DNA from: Dyadobacter sp. 50-39
GTDB taxonomy: Bacteria > Bacteroidota > Bacteroidia > Cytophagales > Spirosomataceae
Direction: 5' to 3'
Length of the DNA: 64,000 nt
NCBI GenBank assembly: GCA_001898145.1
Contig: MKSR01000047.1
Location: 310,001 to 374,000, forward strand
Made by a program: the position numbers and the translations under genes. Positions 7,767-17,347 of the stretch are shown here, in pieces (position 1 is the stretch's first letter; the number at the start of each line of letters is the position of its first letter). The notes beneath the pieces were generated by a model. It was not told the origin of the DNA, made no database searches, and saw only the letters and a program-made list of their open reading frames with translations.

Positions 7767-10700
7767 ATGAATGATCTGAGGAAGGAGCTTCTGAAGCTGC
7801 TGAAAAAGGACGAGCGTGTTTTCGACTTTATCCAGGACTCAGCCACAGACGGATTACTGATCTGGAAGCATTCAGATCCAAACGATTTCTGGGCCGACGC
7901 GAAACTGCGGCAGGTGCTCGGGCAAAAATCCGGTTCGCTGCGTTCTGACGATAGTTTTCCTTCACTCTTTGAGAATCCCTCCTTCTCGTACTATGTCGAA
8001 AAGGTCCGTACGGGTATTCCGGAAAGCTCCGCGCCATGCACCGGTTCGGTGACGCTCACACGCGGCCATGCCATACGTGTGCAGCTAGCCGTGATATCGA
8101 TCTACGCATTTTCCGAACTGTACGGATGGCTTGTCTTATCAGGTTTTCGCCGTGATGAGCTGCTGCCTGAAATGCCTGGATTGGCTACCAGCACAGAGCT
8201 TTACCACTCACTAAAAAACAGCAATGCTATATATGTTGCCAGCATCGACCTGGAGGGGAATTACAGGTATGTCAATGACTACTTCTGTGAATTTTTCGGA
8301 CTCGAAAGAAGCAGGATGATCGGACAGTCGTCGCTAAGTGGTGTAGTGCCCGAAGATATTCCGAAATGTTTAGAGGTAGGCGAGCAATGCTTTGTCAATC
8401 CGGGAACGCCGAATCCTGTCATATTACGGAAAAATTCAGTCCGGGAGGGCATAAAAACAACGCAATGGGAGTTCACCGGCGTCGCTGACGAAAATGGGGT
8501 GGTGACTGAAATATTTTGCATCGGATATGACATCACGCAGCAGCTTAAAGTGCAGCAGGACTTGTCGGTGCTGGTATCCAATATGCAGGATGTACTGTTT
8601 ACCATTTCTCCCGCAGGTTTTTTTACCTACGTCTCGCCAAGCTGGACCTCGATGTACGGCCATACCATAGCGGAGACGGTAGGGAAATCCTTCACCGAAT
8701 TCATTCATCCCGATGATTTTCACATCTGTTTCGAAGCACTGCGTATCACCGCTGAAACCGGCGTAGCAGTGCCTGGCGGGGTAGAGCACAGGATCAGACA
8801 CAGGGATGGCTCGTGGTCATGGAGCAATACCAGTGCCAATATCGACCCTCTCAGCAGGCACATCATACTTACGAGCCACGACATCACTGAGCTGAGAAAT
8901 TCGCGCGAGCGTCTCAAAGAGCTGGCAGTGGTTGCTTCCAATACGACCGATTACATTGTCATCACCAATAATAAGGGATATATCACTTGGGTCAACAAGG
9001 CCTACGAGCGGCATACGGGTTATGCCCGAAAGGAAGTTAAGGGGAAAAATCCGCTGCTTTTGCTCCGCGGTCCGGAAACGGACACCGAGACGCTGGAACG
9101 GATCTGGCAACAATGCCATGAGAAAAAGGTGGTCAGGGAAGAGGTGCTTTGTTATACCAAATCGGGAGAAAGCTATTGGGTGGATCTTAAAATCACGCCG
9201 GTTTTCGATGACCATGGTAACTGCACGCAGTTTATAGCCGTTGAAAGGGACATTACCGCACGCAAGAGATCCGATCAGGAGCTTAAGCGGATCAAGGATA
9301 TCCAGGAGCAGACTAACATCGTAGCCCGCGTGGGCGGCTGGGAGCTGTATGCGCGAACAGGTGAACTTTACTGGTCGCCAACGACCAAAGAAATGCATGA
9401 AGTACCTGAGGACTACGAGCCAGACAGGGACACAGCCATTGAATTTTACAAGGAAGGGCCCAGCCGAGAAGCCATTACCCGCGCTGTAACCGAGGGGCTC
9501 ACCCACGGAACACCGTGGGATACCGAATTGCAGTTGGTAACGGCCAAAGGCAATGAACTATGGGTCAGGACGATAGGCAAGGCCGAGGTCGTTGATGGCG
9601 TGTGCGTCCGCATTTACGGCGCATTTCAAGACATCACCCATAGAAAGCAGGCAGAGATGGACATCAAAAATTCCGAAGCCAAATTCCGGAGCCTGTACGA
9701 TTCGACCAGTGATGCGGTTATACTATTTGACCACAGCGGTTACCTGGATTGTAACCGCGCCGCCTTGAAAATGTTCGGGATAAACTCGGTGGAAGCTTTC
9801 GTGCAAATGCCGTTAGGCAACCTTTCGGGTCTAAAGGAAATGACAATGGAGGATCAAATCCATGAGGGGAGGCGCCATATACAGGCCGTGTACAAAAACG
9901 GCAGCCACAGTTTCGAATGGAAGTACAAGCGTTTCGGCGAGTCAAAGGAGTCGTTTGTTGCCGAGGTGCTGCTGAACCTGGTGAAAGTCAATGATACGCA
10001 GATCATCCAGGCGGTGATCCGCGACATTACATTGCGCAAACGTGCAGAACTTGAACTGCGTGAAGCCCGCGAGCACGCAGAGGCAGCCAGCAGGCTGAAA
10101 TCCGAGTTTCTGGCCAATATGAGCCACGAAATCCGAACGCCGCTCAACGGCGTGGTAGGGTTTACCGACCTGCTGATGAAAACCAGCCTGGATGATACCC
10201 AGCAGCAATACATGTCGATGGTCTTTCAGTCGGCCAATTCGCTGATGGATATTATCAACGACATCCTGGACTTTTCCAAAATTGAGGCCGGCAAACTTGA
10301 ACTGACTCCGGAGAAGACGGATTTACTGGAAATTTGCGGCCAGGTGGCTGATATGGTTACCTATCAGGCCCACCAAAAGCATCTGGAAATGCTGCTGAAC
10401 ATTCCTGCCGACATTCCGCAGTTTGTGTGGTGCGATTCTGTCCGGTTGCGGCAGATTCTGGTAAACCTGCTCAGTAATGCCGTCAAATTTACGAGCCGGG
10501 GGGAAATTGAGCTGAAAATAGATCTGCTGCATAAAATCAGCGGACTGGATTATACTTTCCGGTTCTCGGTTCGTGACACGGGCATCGGGATAGATCCTCA
10601 AAACCAGCGGCGGATTTTCGAGGCATTTTCACAGGAGGACTCCTCGACCACCAAGAGGTTTGGTGGAACAGGACTCGGGCTGACCATTTCCAACAGCCTG

Positions 10701-11648
10701 CTTGGGCTAATGGACAGCCGCCTGCAATTGCTGAGCACGCCCGAACAAGGAAGTACCTTCTTTTTTGATGTGACATTCCGCGCCGTTGAGGGCGAGGATC
10801 GTTTCGAATGGGAGAATGTGGAAAGGATCGAAAATGCGCTGGTCGTAGATGACAACCTCCAAAACGGTAAGATATTAAAGGATATGCTGGCCAATAAGCG
10901 CATCGAAGCAGACTATGTCGGGAGCGGCGTGGAAGCCTATGACCGCCTTTCTTCCGGCCGACAGTATGATGTGATTTTGATGGATTGCCAGATGCCCGCC
11001 TGGGACGGTATCGAGACTATCCGAAGGCTCCGGGAATTGGAAGGCCCCACGGGAGATCAGCCCGTGATACTGCTAAACGATTCGTTTGACGAGGAGGCGC
11101 TGAGCGGTTTGGGTAATGAACTTGACATCAAACATTTTTTGGTAAAACCAGTCAAAATTCAGCAGCTTTTTCATGCACTCTCCGATTTGGGACTCACCGC
11201 GAAAGTTTCCCAAAAGCCCCGGAAGGCTAACATGCATGAGGAATTTTCCAGAGAACATCACCGCATAGACAACGTGAAAATACTGATAGCGGAAGACCAC
11301 AAGATCAACATGCTCCTTGTCAAATCGATGCTCGGGAAAATAGTGCCGGGGTGTGAGCTGATAGAGGCGGCGAACGGCAGGGAGGCAGTCGAAGCGTTCC
11401 GCCGGGATATTCCTGACATTGTTTTTATGGATATCCAGATGCCTGAAATGAATGGATATGAGGCAACGCGCGAGATCAGACGAGCGGAAGAAGGTCCGCA
11501 CGTGCCGATCATCGCGCTTACAGCCGGCACCGTTATAGGCGAACGGGAAAAGTGTATGGAAGCAGGAATGGATGACTATCTCACCAAACCCGTACTTAAA
11601 GACACACTTGAAGCAGCTGTCCGTAAATGGCTACACAGGCCGGACTAA
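7767..11648 (+). CDS. Multi-PAS hybrid sensor histidine kinase with two receiver domains
   Basis: 1293 residues with no signal peptide or membrane helix, so a cytoplasmic sensor. Order: a divergent N-terminal sensor-like region (1-130), five recognisable PAS/PAC units (about 140-260, 265-385, 390-505, 510-630, 635-765; several end in xDIT), a dimerisation helix with phospho-acceptor His787 in SHEIRTP, an ATPase domain (NLLSNAVKF, DTGIGI, GGTGLGL) to about 1010, then receiver 1 with Asp1073 (LMDCQMP) and receiver 2 with Asp1222 (FMDIQMP). There is no C-terminal Hpt or DNA-binding domain, so output must pass to a separate protein. A PAS-bound ligand or redox/light signal is possible but no cofactor residue can be assigned. 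Its TAA overlaps the convergent SDR stop by 4 bases. Confidence 0.93.
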   Translation: MNDLRKELLKLLKKDERVFDFIQDSATDGLLIWKHSDPNDFWADAKLRQVLGQKSGSLRSDDSFPSLFENPSFSYYVEKVRTGIPESSAPCTGSVTLTRGHAIRVQLAVISIYAFSELYGWLVLSGFRRDELLPEMPGLATSTELYHSLKNSNAIYVASIDLEGNYRYVNDYFCEFFGLERSRMIGQSSLSGVVPEDIPKCLEVGEQCFVNPGTPNPVILRKNSVREGIKTTQWEFTGVADENGVVTEIFCIGYDITQQLKVQQDLSVLVSNMQDVLFTISPAGFFTYVSPSWTSMYGHTIAETVGKSFTEFIHPDDFHICFEALRITAETGVAVPGGVEHRIRHRDGSWSWSNTSANIDPLSRHIILTSHDITELRNSRERLKELAVVASNTTDYIVITNNKGYITWVNKAYERHTGYARKEVKGKNPLLLLRGPETDTETLERIWQQCHEKKVVREEVLCYTKSGESYWVDLKITPVFDDHGNCTQFIAVERDITARKRSDQELKRIKDIQEQTNIVARVGGWELYARTGELYWSPTTKEMHEVPEDYEPDRDTAIEFYKEGPSREAITRAVTEGLTHGTPWDTELQLVTAKGNELWVRTIGKAEVVDGVCVRIYGAFQDITHRKQAEMDIKNSEAKFRSLYDSTSDAVILFDHSGYLDCNRAALKMFGINSVEAFVQMPLGNLSGLKEMTMEDQIHEGRRHIQAVYKNGSHSFEWKYKRFGESKESFVAEVLLNLVKVNDTQIIQAVIRDITLRKRAELELREAREHAEAASRLKSEFLANMSHEIRTPLNGVVGFTDLLMKTSLDDTQQQYMSMVFQSANSLMDIINDILDFSKIEAGKLELTPEKTDLLEICGQVADMVTYQAHQKHLEMLLNIPADIPQFVWCDSVRLRQILVNLLSNAVKFTSRGEIELKIDLLHKISGLDYTFRFSVRDTGIGIDPQNQRRIFEAFSQEDSSTTKRFGGTGLGLTISNSLLGLMDSRLQLLSTPEQGSTFFFDVTFRAVEGEDRFEWENVERIENALVVDDNLQNGKILKDMLANKRIEADYVGSGVEAYDRLSSGRQYDVILMDCQMPAWDGIETIRRLRELEGPTGDQPVILLNDSFDEEALSGLGNELDIKHFLVKPVKIQQLFHALSDLGLTAKVSQKPRKANMHEEFSREHHRIDNVKILIAEDHKINMLLVKSMLGKIVPGCELIEAANGREAVEAFRRDIPDIVFMDIQMPEMNGYEATREIRRAEEGPHVPIIALTAGTVIGEREKCMEAGMDDYLTKPVLKDTLEAAVRKWLHRPD

Positions 11649-12502
11649 CCGTTCACAACTTGTCCGCCATTCGGGTGCAGCACTTGCCCACTCATGTAGG
11701 AGGCATCCTCGCTGGCCAGAAATACGTAGCAAGGAGCCACTTCGCATGGCTGCCCCGGCCTTTTGAAAGGAGTGTCCTTCCCGAATTTTTCAACCCGCTC
11801 CGAGTCAAACGTAGACGGGATCAGCGGTGTCCAGATGGGCCCTGGTGCCACAGCATTCACCCGGATGCCTTTTTCGGCAAGACTTCCCGACAGTGATCGC
11901 GTGTATGCGACAATTGCGCCTTTGGTGGAAGAATAGTCGAGCAGCGACGGGCTGCCATGGTAGGCGGTTATCGAGGTGGTGTTGATTACGGTATCTCCCT
12001 GACCAAGATGCGGTATTGCCGCCTGCGTAAAATAGAAAAAAGAGAAGATGTTCGTGGCAAATGTGTCATGAAGCTGCTCCGCCGAAATCTGGTCCACACT
12101 GTCTTTCGGGTGCTGCTCGGCTGCGTTATTGACCAGGATATTCAGTTTCCCGAATTCCGCCACCGTGCGGCTCACGGCTTCCTGGCAAAACACATCGCTG
12201 CGGATGTCGCCCTGGATCAGCAGGCAATTTCTGCCCTCTGCCTCCACCATCGTTTTGGTATCGGCTGCGTCCTGGCCTTCATCCAGATAAACGATTGCCA
12301 CATCTGCGCCCTCCCTGGCGAAATGAACCGCAACCGAGCGGCCTATACCACTATCGCCACCGGTGATAAGCGCAGTTCTACCTTGCAATTTTCCGCTGCC
12401 GCGATAGTTATCCCGGATCACGACAGGGGCCGGATCCATTATTCCTTCTATGCCGGGCTGTGTGCTTTGGGTTTGCCCGTGGGTTTCGATTTGGAAGCTC
12501 AT
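11645..12502 (-). CDS. Short-chain dehydrogenase/reductase, general-stress type
   Basis: 285 residues from the ATG at 12502; the frame runs a further 51 codons upstream but without SDR features. It has a roughly 40-residue N-terminal extension before the Rossmann motif TGGDSGIGR, then NNAAEQ, the catalytic serine region INTTSITAYHG, YSSTK (Tyr-X3-Lys) and VAPGPIWTPL. The long N-terminus with LQGRTALITGG matches the YhdF/YhxC/GS39 group of stress-linked SDRs, which use NAD(P) on unknown carbonyl or alcohol substrates. Cytoplasmic. Its stop is antiparallel to, and overlaps, the stop of the multi-PAS kinase. Confidence 0.88.
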   Translation of the reverse strand: MSFQIETHGQTQSTQPGIEGIMDPAPVVIRDNYRGSGKLQGRTALITGGDSGIGRSVAVHFAREGADVAIVYLDEGQDAADTKTMVEAEGRNCLLIQGDIRSDVFCQEAVSRTVAEFGKLNILVNNAAEQHPKDSVDQISAEQLHDTFATNIFSFFYFTQAAIPHLGQGDTVINTTSITAYHGSPSLLDYSSTKGAIVAYTRSLSGSLAEKGIRVNAVAPGPIWTPLIPSTFDSERVEKFGKDTPFKRPGQPCEVAPCYVFLASEDASYMSGQVLHPNGGQVVNG

Positions 12503-12739
12503 AGTTATTGAACGTTTTGTGAATTTGGCCCATGCCCAAAAACCATATGCCAACCGTGAACCGGGCACTACACGATGCCGAAGTGGCCGGCATTTTTGCA
12601 AATGAGTAAACATTTTCACACCGGACTGTATGCATTTGAGCCCCAATGACAGCATTTGATGTCTCAGATCCCAATAGGCATGGTTATTAATACATGCTCG
12701 CGATGCTGCCGTAAACGCGGCATATAAACGTAGAGCGTT

Positions 12740-14011
12740 ATGGACCCCAAAAAAGTTGTGATTGTAGGCGGAGGTTTCGGCGGAATTAACCTTGCCCAGA
12801 AGCTATCAAAAGATAAAGCGTTTGAAATTGTTCTCGTGGATAAGAACAACTACAACTTCTTTCCACCATTACTTTACCAGGTGGCCACCGGTTTTCTGGA
12901 AGCTTCAAATATCAGCTACCCGTTCCGTAAGTTTTTTCAGGAAAAAGCCAATCTCCGATTCAGTCTGGGAGCATTTGAAAAGGTATTTCCGGATGAAAAT
13001 AGAATAGCGACCGAAAGCGGTGATATCCGCTACGACTATCTGGTGTTCGCCACCGGTACCGAAACCAACTATTTTGGCATGGAGAATGTGCGCAAAAACG
13101 CGGTGCCGATGAAAACCGTGCAGGATGCACTGGCATTGCGCAACCACATTCTGAGGTTGAAGGAACGTGCCACCAGGGAGCGTGATGCCACATTGAGGAA
13201 GAAGCTGTTGTCCATTGTGGTCGCCGGCGCCGGTCCAACAGGTGTAGAGGTGTCGGGTATGCTGGCCGAAATGCATAAGCATATTTTCAAAAAAGATTAT
13301 CCCGAATTGAATCGGGAAGAAGTGAAGATCTACCTGGTGGATGCCCTGCCGGTTGTACTTAATCCGATGAGTGAAAAATCGCAGCAGGAAACGCTTGCCG
13401 AGCTGCGTGGTCTGGGCATCGAGGTTTTACTGGACCACGCCGTGAAAGATTACAGCGCCGGAGTAGTTACTTTCGCCAATGGCGCTACGATTGAAACCGA
13501 AACGCTGATCTGGACATCGGGCGTAACAGCGACCTCATTACCCGGATTGCCCGAACAGGTGCTGGGCAAAGGCAAACGAGTACTGGTCGACGCCTATAAT
13601 CGTATACAAGGTTTTGAGAACATATTTGCCGTTGGGGACATCTGTCTTATGACCTCGGATGCAAGATTTCAGAATGGGCATCCCCAGCTAGCGCAGGTAG
13701 CCATCCAGCAGGGCAGGAACCTGGCGCACAATATGTCGCTCTGGCGGGCAGGCAGCGCGCCAAAAGCCTTTGAATACAACGATAAGGGTACAATGGCCAT
13801 TATCGGTATCAACAAGGCTGTGGCTGATCTGCCCGGGTTGCATTTCAAGGGCTTTATTGCTTACTTTCTATGGCTGGTCGTTCACTTATTTTCGCTGATC
13901 CGTTACCGTAACCAGGTGAAGACATTCTATAACTGGATGGTGGCATTCCTGACAAGAGATCAGTCCTTGCGCTTTATCATGGATTCCAAGCCTGAAAAGC
14001 CTGCCCATTGA
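12740..14011 (+). CDS. Type II NADH dehydrogenase (NDH-2)
   Basis: 423 residues. Starts KKVVIVGGGFGGINLAQKL, the FAD-binding Rossmann motif; VVAGAGPTGVEVSG near residue 160 is the NADH-binding motif; IFAVGDI near residue 290 is the second FAD contact. The C-terminal 70 residues are hydrophobic and aromatic (GFIAYFLWLVVHLFSLI) and would hold the enzyme on the inner face of the cytoplasmic membrane. NDH-2 passes electrons from NADH to menaquinone without pumping protons. The gene begins 237 bases from the divergent SDR and is closely followed by CorA, so the two may be cotranscribed. Length and motifs are standard. Confidence 0.92.
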   Translation: MDPKKVVIVGGGFGGINLAQKLSKDKAFEIVLVDKNNYNFFPPLLYQVATGFLEASNISYPFRKFFQEKANLRFSLGAFEKVFPDENRIATESGDIRYDYLVFATGTETNYFGMENVRKNAVPMKTVQDALALRNHILRLKERATRERDATLRKKLLSIVVAGAGPTGVEVSGMLAEMHKHIFKKDYPELNREEVKIYLVDALPVVLNPMSEKSQQETLAELRGLGIEVLLDHAVKDYSAGVVTFANGATIETETLIWTSGVTATSLPGLPEQVLGKGKRVLVDAYNRIQGFENIFAVGDICLMTSDARFQNGHPQLAQVAIQQGRNLAHNMSLWRAGSAPKAFEYNDKGTMAIIGINKAVADLPGLHFKGFIAYFLWLVVHLFSLIRYRNQVKTFYNWMVAFLTRDQSLRFIMDSKPEKPAH

Positions 14012-14055
14012 CCATAAATATTTTATTTAACACTGTAAATTCAGACGCATTCCTT

Positions 14056-14958
14056 ATGGTCCAGACAATTGCAGACCCGTCGCAATACCCTTTCGAATGG
14101 ATAGACGTCACAGATCCCGATGATGAGGAGCTAAAACAGATCAGAACCAAATATGCATTGCATGAGTCGTCGATCAAAGACTGGCGGCAGCCCGACCATT
14201 TACCCAAATACGAGGATGTCGGCACCTATGTATTCATTATTTTCAGGATCCACAGTGAAAAGGTGGGTACAGAAGCCGACACAGTCGCCGAACTGACGGA
14301 TAAGCTGGCTATCTTCCGGACCGACCACACGGTGATCACCATGCATAAGAAGCCGTGGGGTGCGCCCGAAATCATCCGCGAGCAGCAGGTCGACCAGCAT
14401 TCTTGCGAGGATACCCTACATCTGGTAAATGAGATCATCAAAAGCTGCATTGCTACCTATGAAGCCCCATCCTTGAAGCTCACGAAGGATATCGAATACT
14501 ACGAAGAGAATATGTTTTTGAAAAACCGCAAGGCGTCGTTGTTGAAAGGCCTTTATTACCTCAGAAGAAGGGTAGAGGTCACGCGCCGGATACTGATGCT
14601 CTCGCACGAAATCGTCGATAAAATGGATGTGCCCGGGCATTCGAATACTTACACGCGCGACACGCGGGACCTGTATGTGAAATTGCATAATATTTACGAC
14701 ACCCTTTTTGAAAACATGAACCACCTTGTGATGGTGTATTTCTCGATTTCCTCCCAGCGGACCAATGAGATCGTTCGCGTTCTCACGGTGTTTTCGGTAT
14801 TTTTCATGCCGCTGACCTTCATCGTAGGTATATATGGAATGAACTTCGAATTCATGCCCGAACTGCACCTGAAATGGGGTTATCCGGGCGTAATGATCCT
14901 GATGGGAGCAATCACTTTCGGCATTTATGTTTGGTTTAAACGACGCGGATGGCTTTGA
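14056..14958 (+). CDS. corA: CorA-family magnesium/divalent cation channel
   Basis: 300 residues from the ATG at 14056. An alternative TTG at 14008 overlaps the NDH-2 stop and would add 16 residues; the ATG gives the usual short start before the cytoplasmic alpha/beta domain. The long helical region (150-240) leads to two membrane segments at the C-terminus, with the selectivity-filter signature Gly261-Met262-Asn263 (YGMNFEFMPEL) at the mouth between them. The gene forms pentameric inner-membrane channels for Mg2+, or Co2+/Ni2+/Zn2+ in some relatives. It lies 44 bases after NDH-2 on the same strand. No M-box or other riboswitch fits in the gap. Confidence 0.92.
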   Translation: MVQTIADPSQYPFEWIDVTDPDDEELKQIRTKYALHESSIKDWRQPDHLPKYEDVGTYVFIIFRIHSEKVGTEADTVAELTDKLAIFRTDHTVITMHKKPWGAPEIIREQQVDQHSCEDTLHLVNEIIKSCIATYEAPSLKLTKDIEYYEENMFLKNRKASLLKGLYYLRRRVEVTRRILMLSHEIVDKMDVPGHSNTYTRDTRDLYVKLHNIYDTLFENMNHLVMVYFSISSQRTNEIVRVLTVFSVFFMPLTFIVGIYGMNFEFMPELHLKWGYPGVMILMGAITFGIYVWFKRRGWL

Positions 14959-15013
14959 GCGGTGGCATAACATGCTTTTAACCGCTATTTTTGCTCCCTA
15001 TCGTCCCGAATTT

Positions 15014-16177
15014 ATGATCCTATCGCGCGCATTTTTACTTGTTTCATCACTCTGCATTAATGTGTTAGTCCGATCGGCTGCTTTGGCCGCTGTTCCGAAG
15101 GCGCCGGCGACCCTGGTTGCAGTAGCGGCGTCAGCAAGCCAGATCAATCTGAATTGGGTAGACCTGGCTACCGACGAGACGGGATTTGAAGTAGAGCAGT
15201 CGACGGACGGGACCAAATTTGTCAAAATCGCCGACCTGCCGGCCAATGCCATCACTTATCAGGACAAATCCCTTAAACCCGCTAGCAGGTACTGGTACCG
15301 CGTGCTCGCCAAGAATTCGGCGGGGAAATCGGTGTATTCCAACATTGCGGATGCCACCACACGACAGATTGCACCTGCTGCACCCTCACAACTGACCGCT
15401 ACCGCCGTTTCGACTTCGGAGATCGACCTGAAATGGGTCGACAATGCGCATAACGAAACGGGATACCAGGTCGAGCGCTCGCTGAACGGGACAAGCTTTA
15501 CCAAAATCGCAGACCTTGCGGCTGACATGACGGCGTACCAAAGTACCGGGCTGGCTTCCGCGACAGAATATTACTACCGCGTACGAGCGGTGAATGTGGT
15601 TGGGGCTTCCGCATACAGCAATACAAGCGCGGCCACAACGCAGAATGTTCCCGTTCCTGATGCGCCGGTGAAGCTGACGGCTATTCCTACCGCGCCCAGC
15701 CTGATCCAGTTGCGCTGGGCGAAGCCTACCGGCAATGCTATTGAAATCATCATTGAACGGGCAAAAGGGGACGGTGATTTTAACCAGATCGCCAAGGTGC
15801 CGGCGACAGTGTTGCAGTATGAAGACAGGGGCGACTTCGAAGCAGCCGACTATTTTTATAGAATAAAGGCGGTCAATGCAGGAGGTCAATCCCGTTATAG
15901 TTTGCTGGCGATAGTGCGTGCAGCCTCCATCATTACAGGGATGGAATCGGGCGTTGACCAGCATACGATCTTCACGGCAGGCCGGATGCTGGTCGTCGAC
16001 CTCAACCGTGGTGTAGAAGCAAAATTGTCGGTGTATGATTTGGGTGGTCGCCTGCACAAATGCGAGAAGGTAAACCGTCAGGGCAGGGTAGATCTTGATA
16101 TGCTTCCGGCTGGAATGTACGTGGTTGTAACTGATACGGGGAAGGAAGTAATATCTAAGCGGATACTGCTTTATTGA
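15014..16177 (+). CDS. Secreted protein with three FN3 domains and a sorting-like C-terminus
   Basis: 387 residues from the ATG at 15014, which begins a signal peptide (ILSRAFLLVSSLCINVLVRSAALA). Three fibronectin type III repeats follow (about 25-120, 122-215, 217-305), with typical L-x-W, F-E-V-E/Y-x-V-E and Y-Y-Y-R-V strands. The last 70 residues, with LSVYDLGGRL, LPAGMYVVV and the final SKRILLY, look like a type A sorting domain of the type IX secretion system, so the protein is probably released or surface-attached. FN3 repeats without an enzyme domain suggest adhesion or a carbohydrate-spacer role. It precedes the GH18 chitinase by 30 bases on the same strand, so the two could act on the same material. 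Confidence 0.82.
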   Translation: MILSRAFLLVSSLCINVLVRSAALAAVPKAPATLVAVAASASQINLNWVDLATDETGFEVEQSTDGTKFVKIADLPANAITYQDKSLKPASRYWYRVLAKNSAGKSVYSNIADATTRQIAPAAPSQLTATAVSTSEIDLKWVDNAHNETGYQVERSLNGTSFTKIADLAADMTAYQSTGLASATEYYYRVRAVNVVGASAYSNTSAATTQNVPVPDAPVKLTAIPTAPSLIQLRWAKPTGNAIEIIIERAKGDGDFNQIAKVPATVLQYEDRGDFEAADYFYRIKAVNAGGQSRYSLLAIVRAASIITGMESGVDQHTIFTAGRMLVVDLNRGVEAKLSVYDLGGRLHKCEKVNRQGRVDLDMLPAGMYVVVTDTGKEVISKRILLY

Positions 16178-16207
16178 TATATCCTGAACCTAAATTTACT
16201 GACCTCT

Positions 16208-17347
16208 ATGAAATGTTTTTGCGAGATGCCATTTTGGCGCTTCCCCATAGCTCTGGCCCTGTGCCTGCTTATCTGTTTTGCCAGCTCGGCACAAAAAAAG
16301 AAAAAATTCATTGTAAATGCCTATGTGGGCGGCTTCCGCGGACTTGCGAATGTGGAGGAGATCGATGCCGAAAAACTAACGCACATCAACTACGCTTTTG
16401 TGAACGTGCAGGACAGCATGGCCGTGCTCACCAACCTGGCGACAGATTCGACCAATTTCCGGAAACTGAATGCGCTTAAAGGGAAGAATCCGGACCTTAA
16501 AATCGTCATCTCGATCGGTGGATGGGCTTGGAGCGAGAACTTCTCGGACGCGGTACTGACAGAATCCTCGCGTTTGAAATTTGCAAAATCCAGCGTCGAC
16601 ATTGTACGTCAATATGATCTGGATGGTGTCGACATCGATTGGGAATATCCGGGAATGCGCGGTGAGGAGGGGAATGTTTTTCGTCCCGAAGACAAACAGA
16701 ATTTCACGCTGATGTTTAAAGCGATTCGCGATGAGTTGAATCTGCTCGAAAAGGAAAAGGGCAAAAAGTATCTGCTTACCACGGCGGTGGGCGGCTCAAA
16801 ATCATTCATTGAGCACACCGAAATGGCACTTGCTCAGGCATATCTGGACTATGTGTTGATTATGACATACGACTACGGCGGCCGCAATGGCACGGTAGGG
16901 CACCACACCAACCTGTATGATTACGATGCGTCAGGGGAAGGCTCCTCAGCCGACCGCTCGGTGAAAAATTTTATCGCGGCGGGAGTGCCGGCAAGCAAAA
17001 TCGGGCTGGGAGCTGCCTTCTACGGCAAGGGATGGGAGGCAGAAACGACCGATAACCACGGCCTGGGAGCCAAACGCGTCAAGCCGGTTCAAGGCGGTGG
17101 CTACACCAAGCTGAAAGACACGGTTATCGACCAGAATGGAAATAAAAAGTACTATGACAAAAAGGCCCAAGCGCCGTACCTTTTCAATGACTCGACCAAA
17201 GTACTGATCACCTACGAAGATGAGAAGTCGGTTAAAGCAAAGTGTAAGTACATTAAAAAGCACAAACTAGCCGGGATATTCTTCTGGGAGTATTTCAATG
17301 ACCCCAAGGAATACCTGATTAACGAAATCCACAATAATCTCGACTAG
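16208..17347 (+). CDS. Glycoside hydrolase family 18 chitinase
   Basis: 379 residues with a signal peptide (residues 11-28, cleavage near FASSAQ). The TIM barrel shows NYAFVNV, the SIGGW motif, and the family signature DGVDIDWEYPG with catalytic Glu146; later MTYDYGG and FWEY complete the substrate-assisted active site. GH18 enzymes cut beta-1,4 links in chitin or N-acetylglucosamine-containing glycans by an oxazoline intermediate. No carbohydrate-binding module or sorting domain is present, so it is periplasmic or carried out otherwise. It follows the FN3 gene by 30 bases and ends with a stop that overlaps, tail to tail, the stop of the SNF2 helicase. Confidence 0.92.
   Translation: MKCFCEMPFWRFPIALALCLLICFASSAQKKKKFIVNAYVGGFRGLANVEEIDAEKLTHINYAFVNVQDSMAVLTNLATDSTNFRKLNALKGKNPDLKIVISIGGWAWSENFSDAVLTESSRLKFAKSSVDIVRQYDLDGVDIDWEYPGMRGEEGNVFRPEDKQNFTLMFKAIRDELNLLEKEKGKKYLLTTAVGGSKSFIEHTEMALAQAYLDYVLIMTYDYGGRNGTVGHHTNLYDYDASGEGSSADRSVKNFIAAGVPASKIGLGAAFYGKGWEAETTDNHGLGAKRVKPVQGGGYTKLKDTVIDQNGNKKYYDKKAQAPYLFNDSTKVLITYEDEKSVKAKCKYIKKHKLAGIFFWEYFNDPKEYLINEIHNNLD

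Noticed and set aside
14008..14055. Longer CorA start at the TTG overlapping the NDH-2 stop
   Set aside because: The extra 16 residues are unlike CorA N-termini, and an ATG at 14056 fits the family length.
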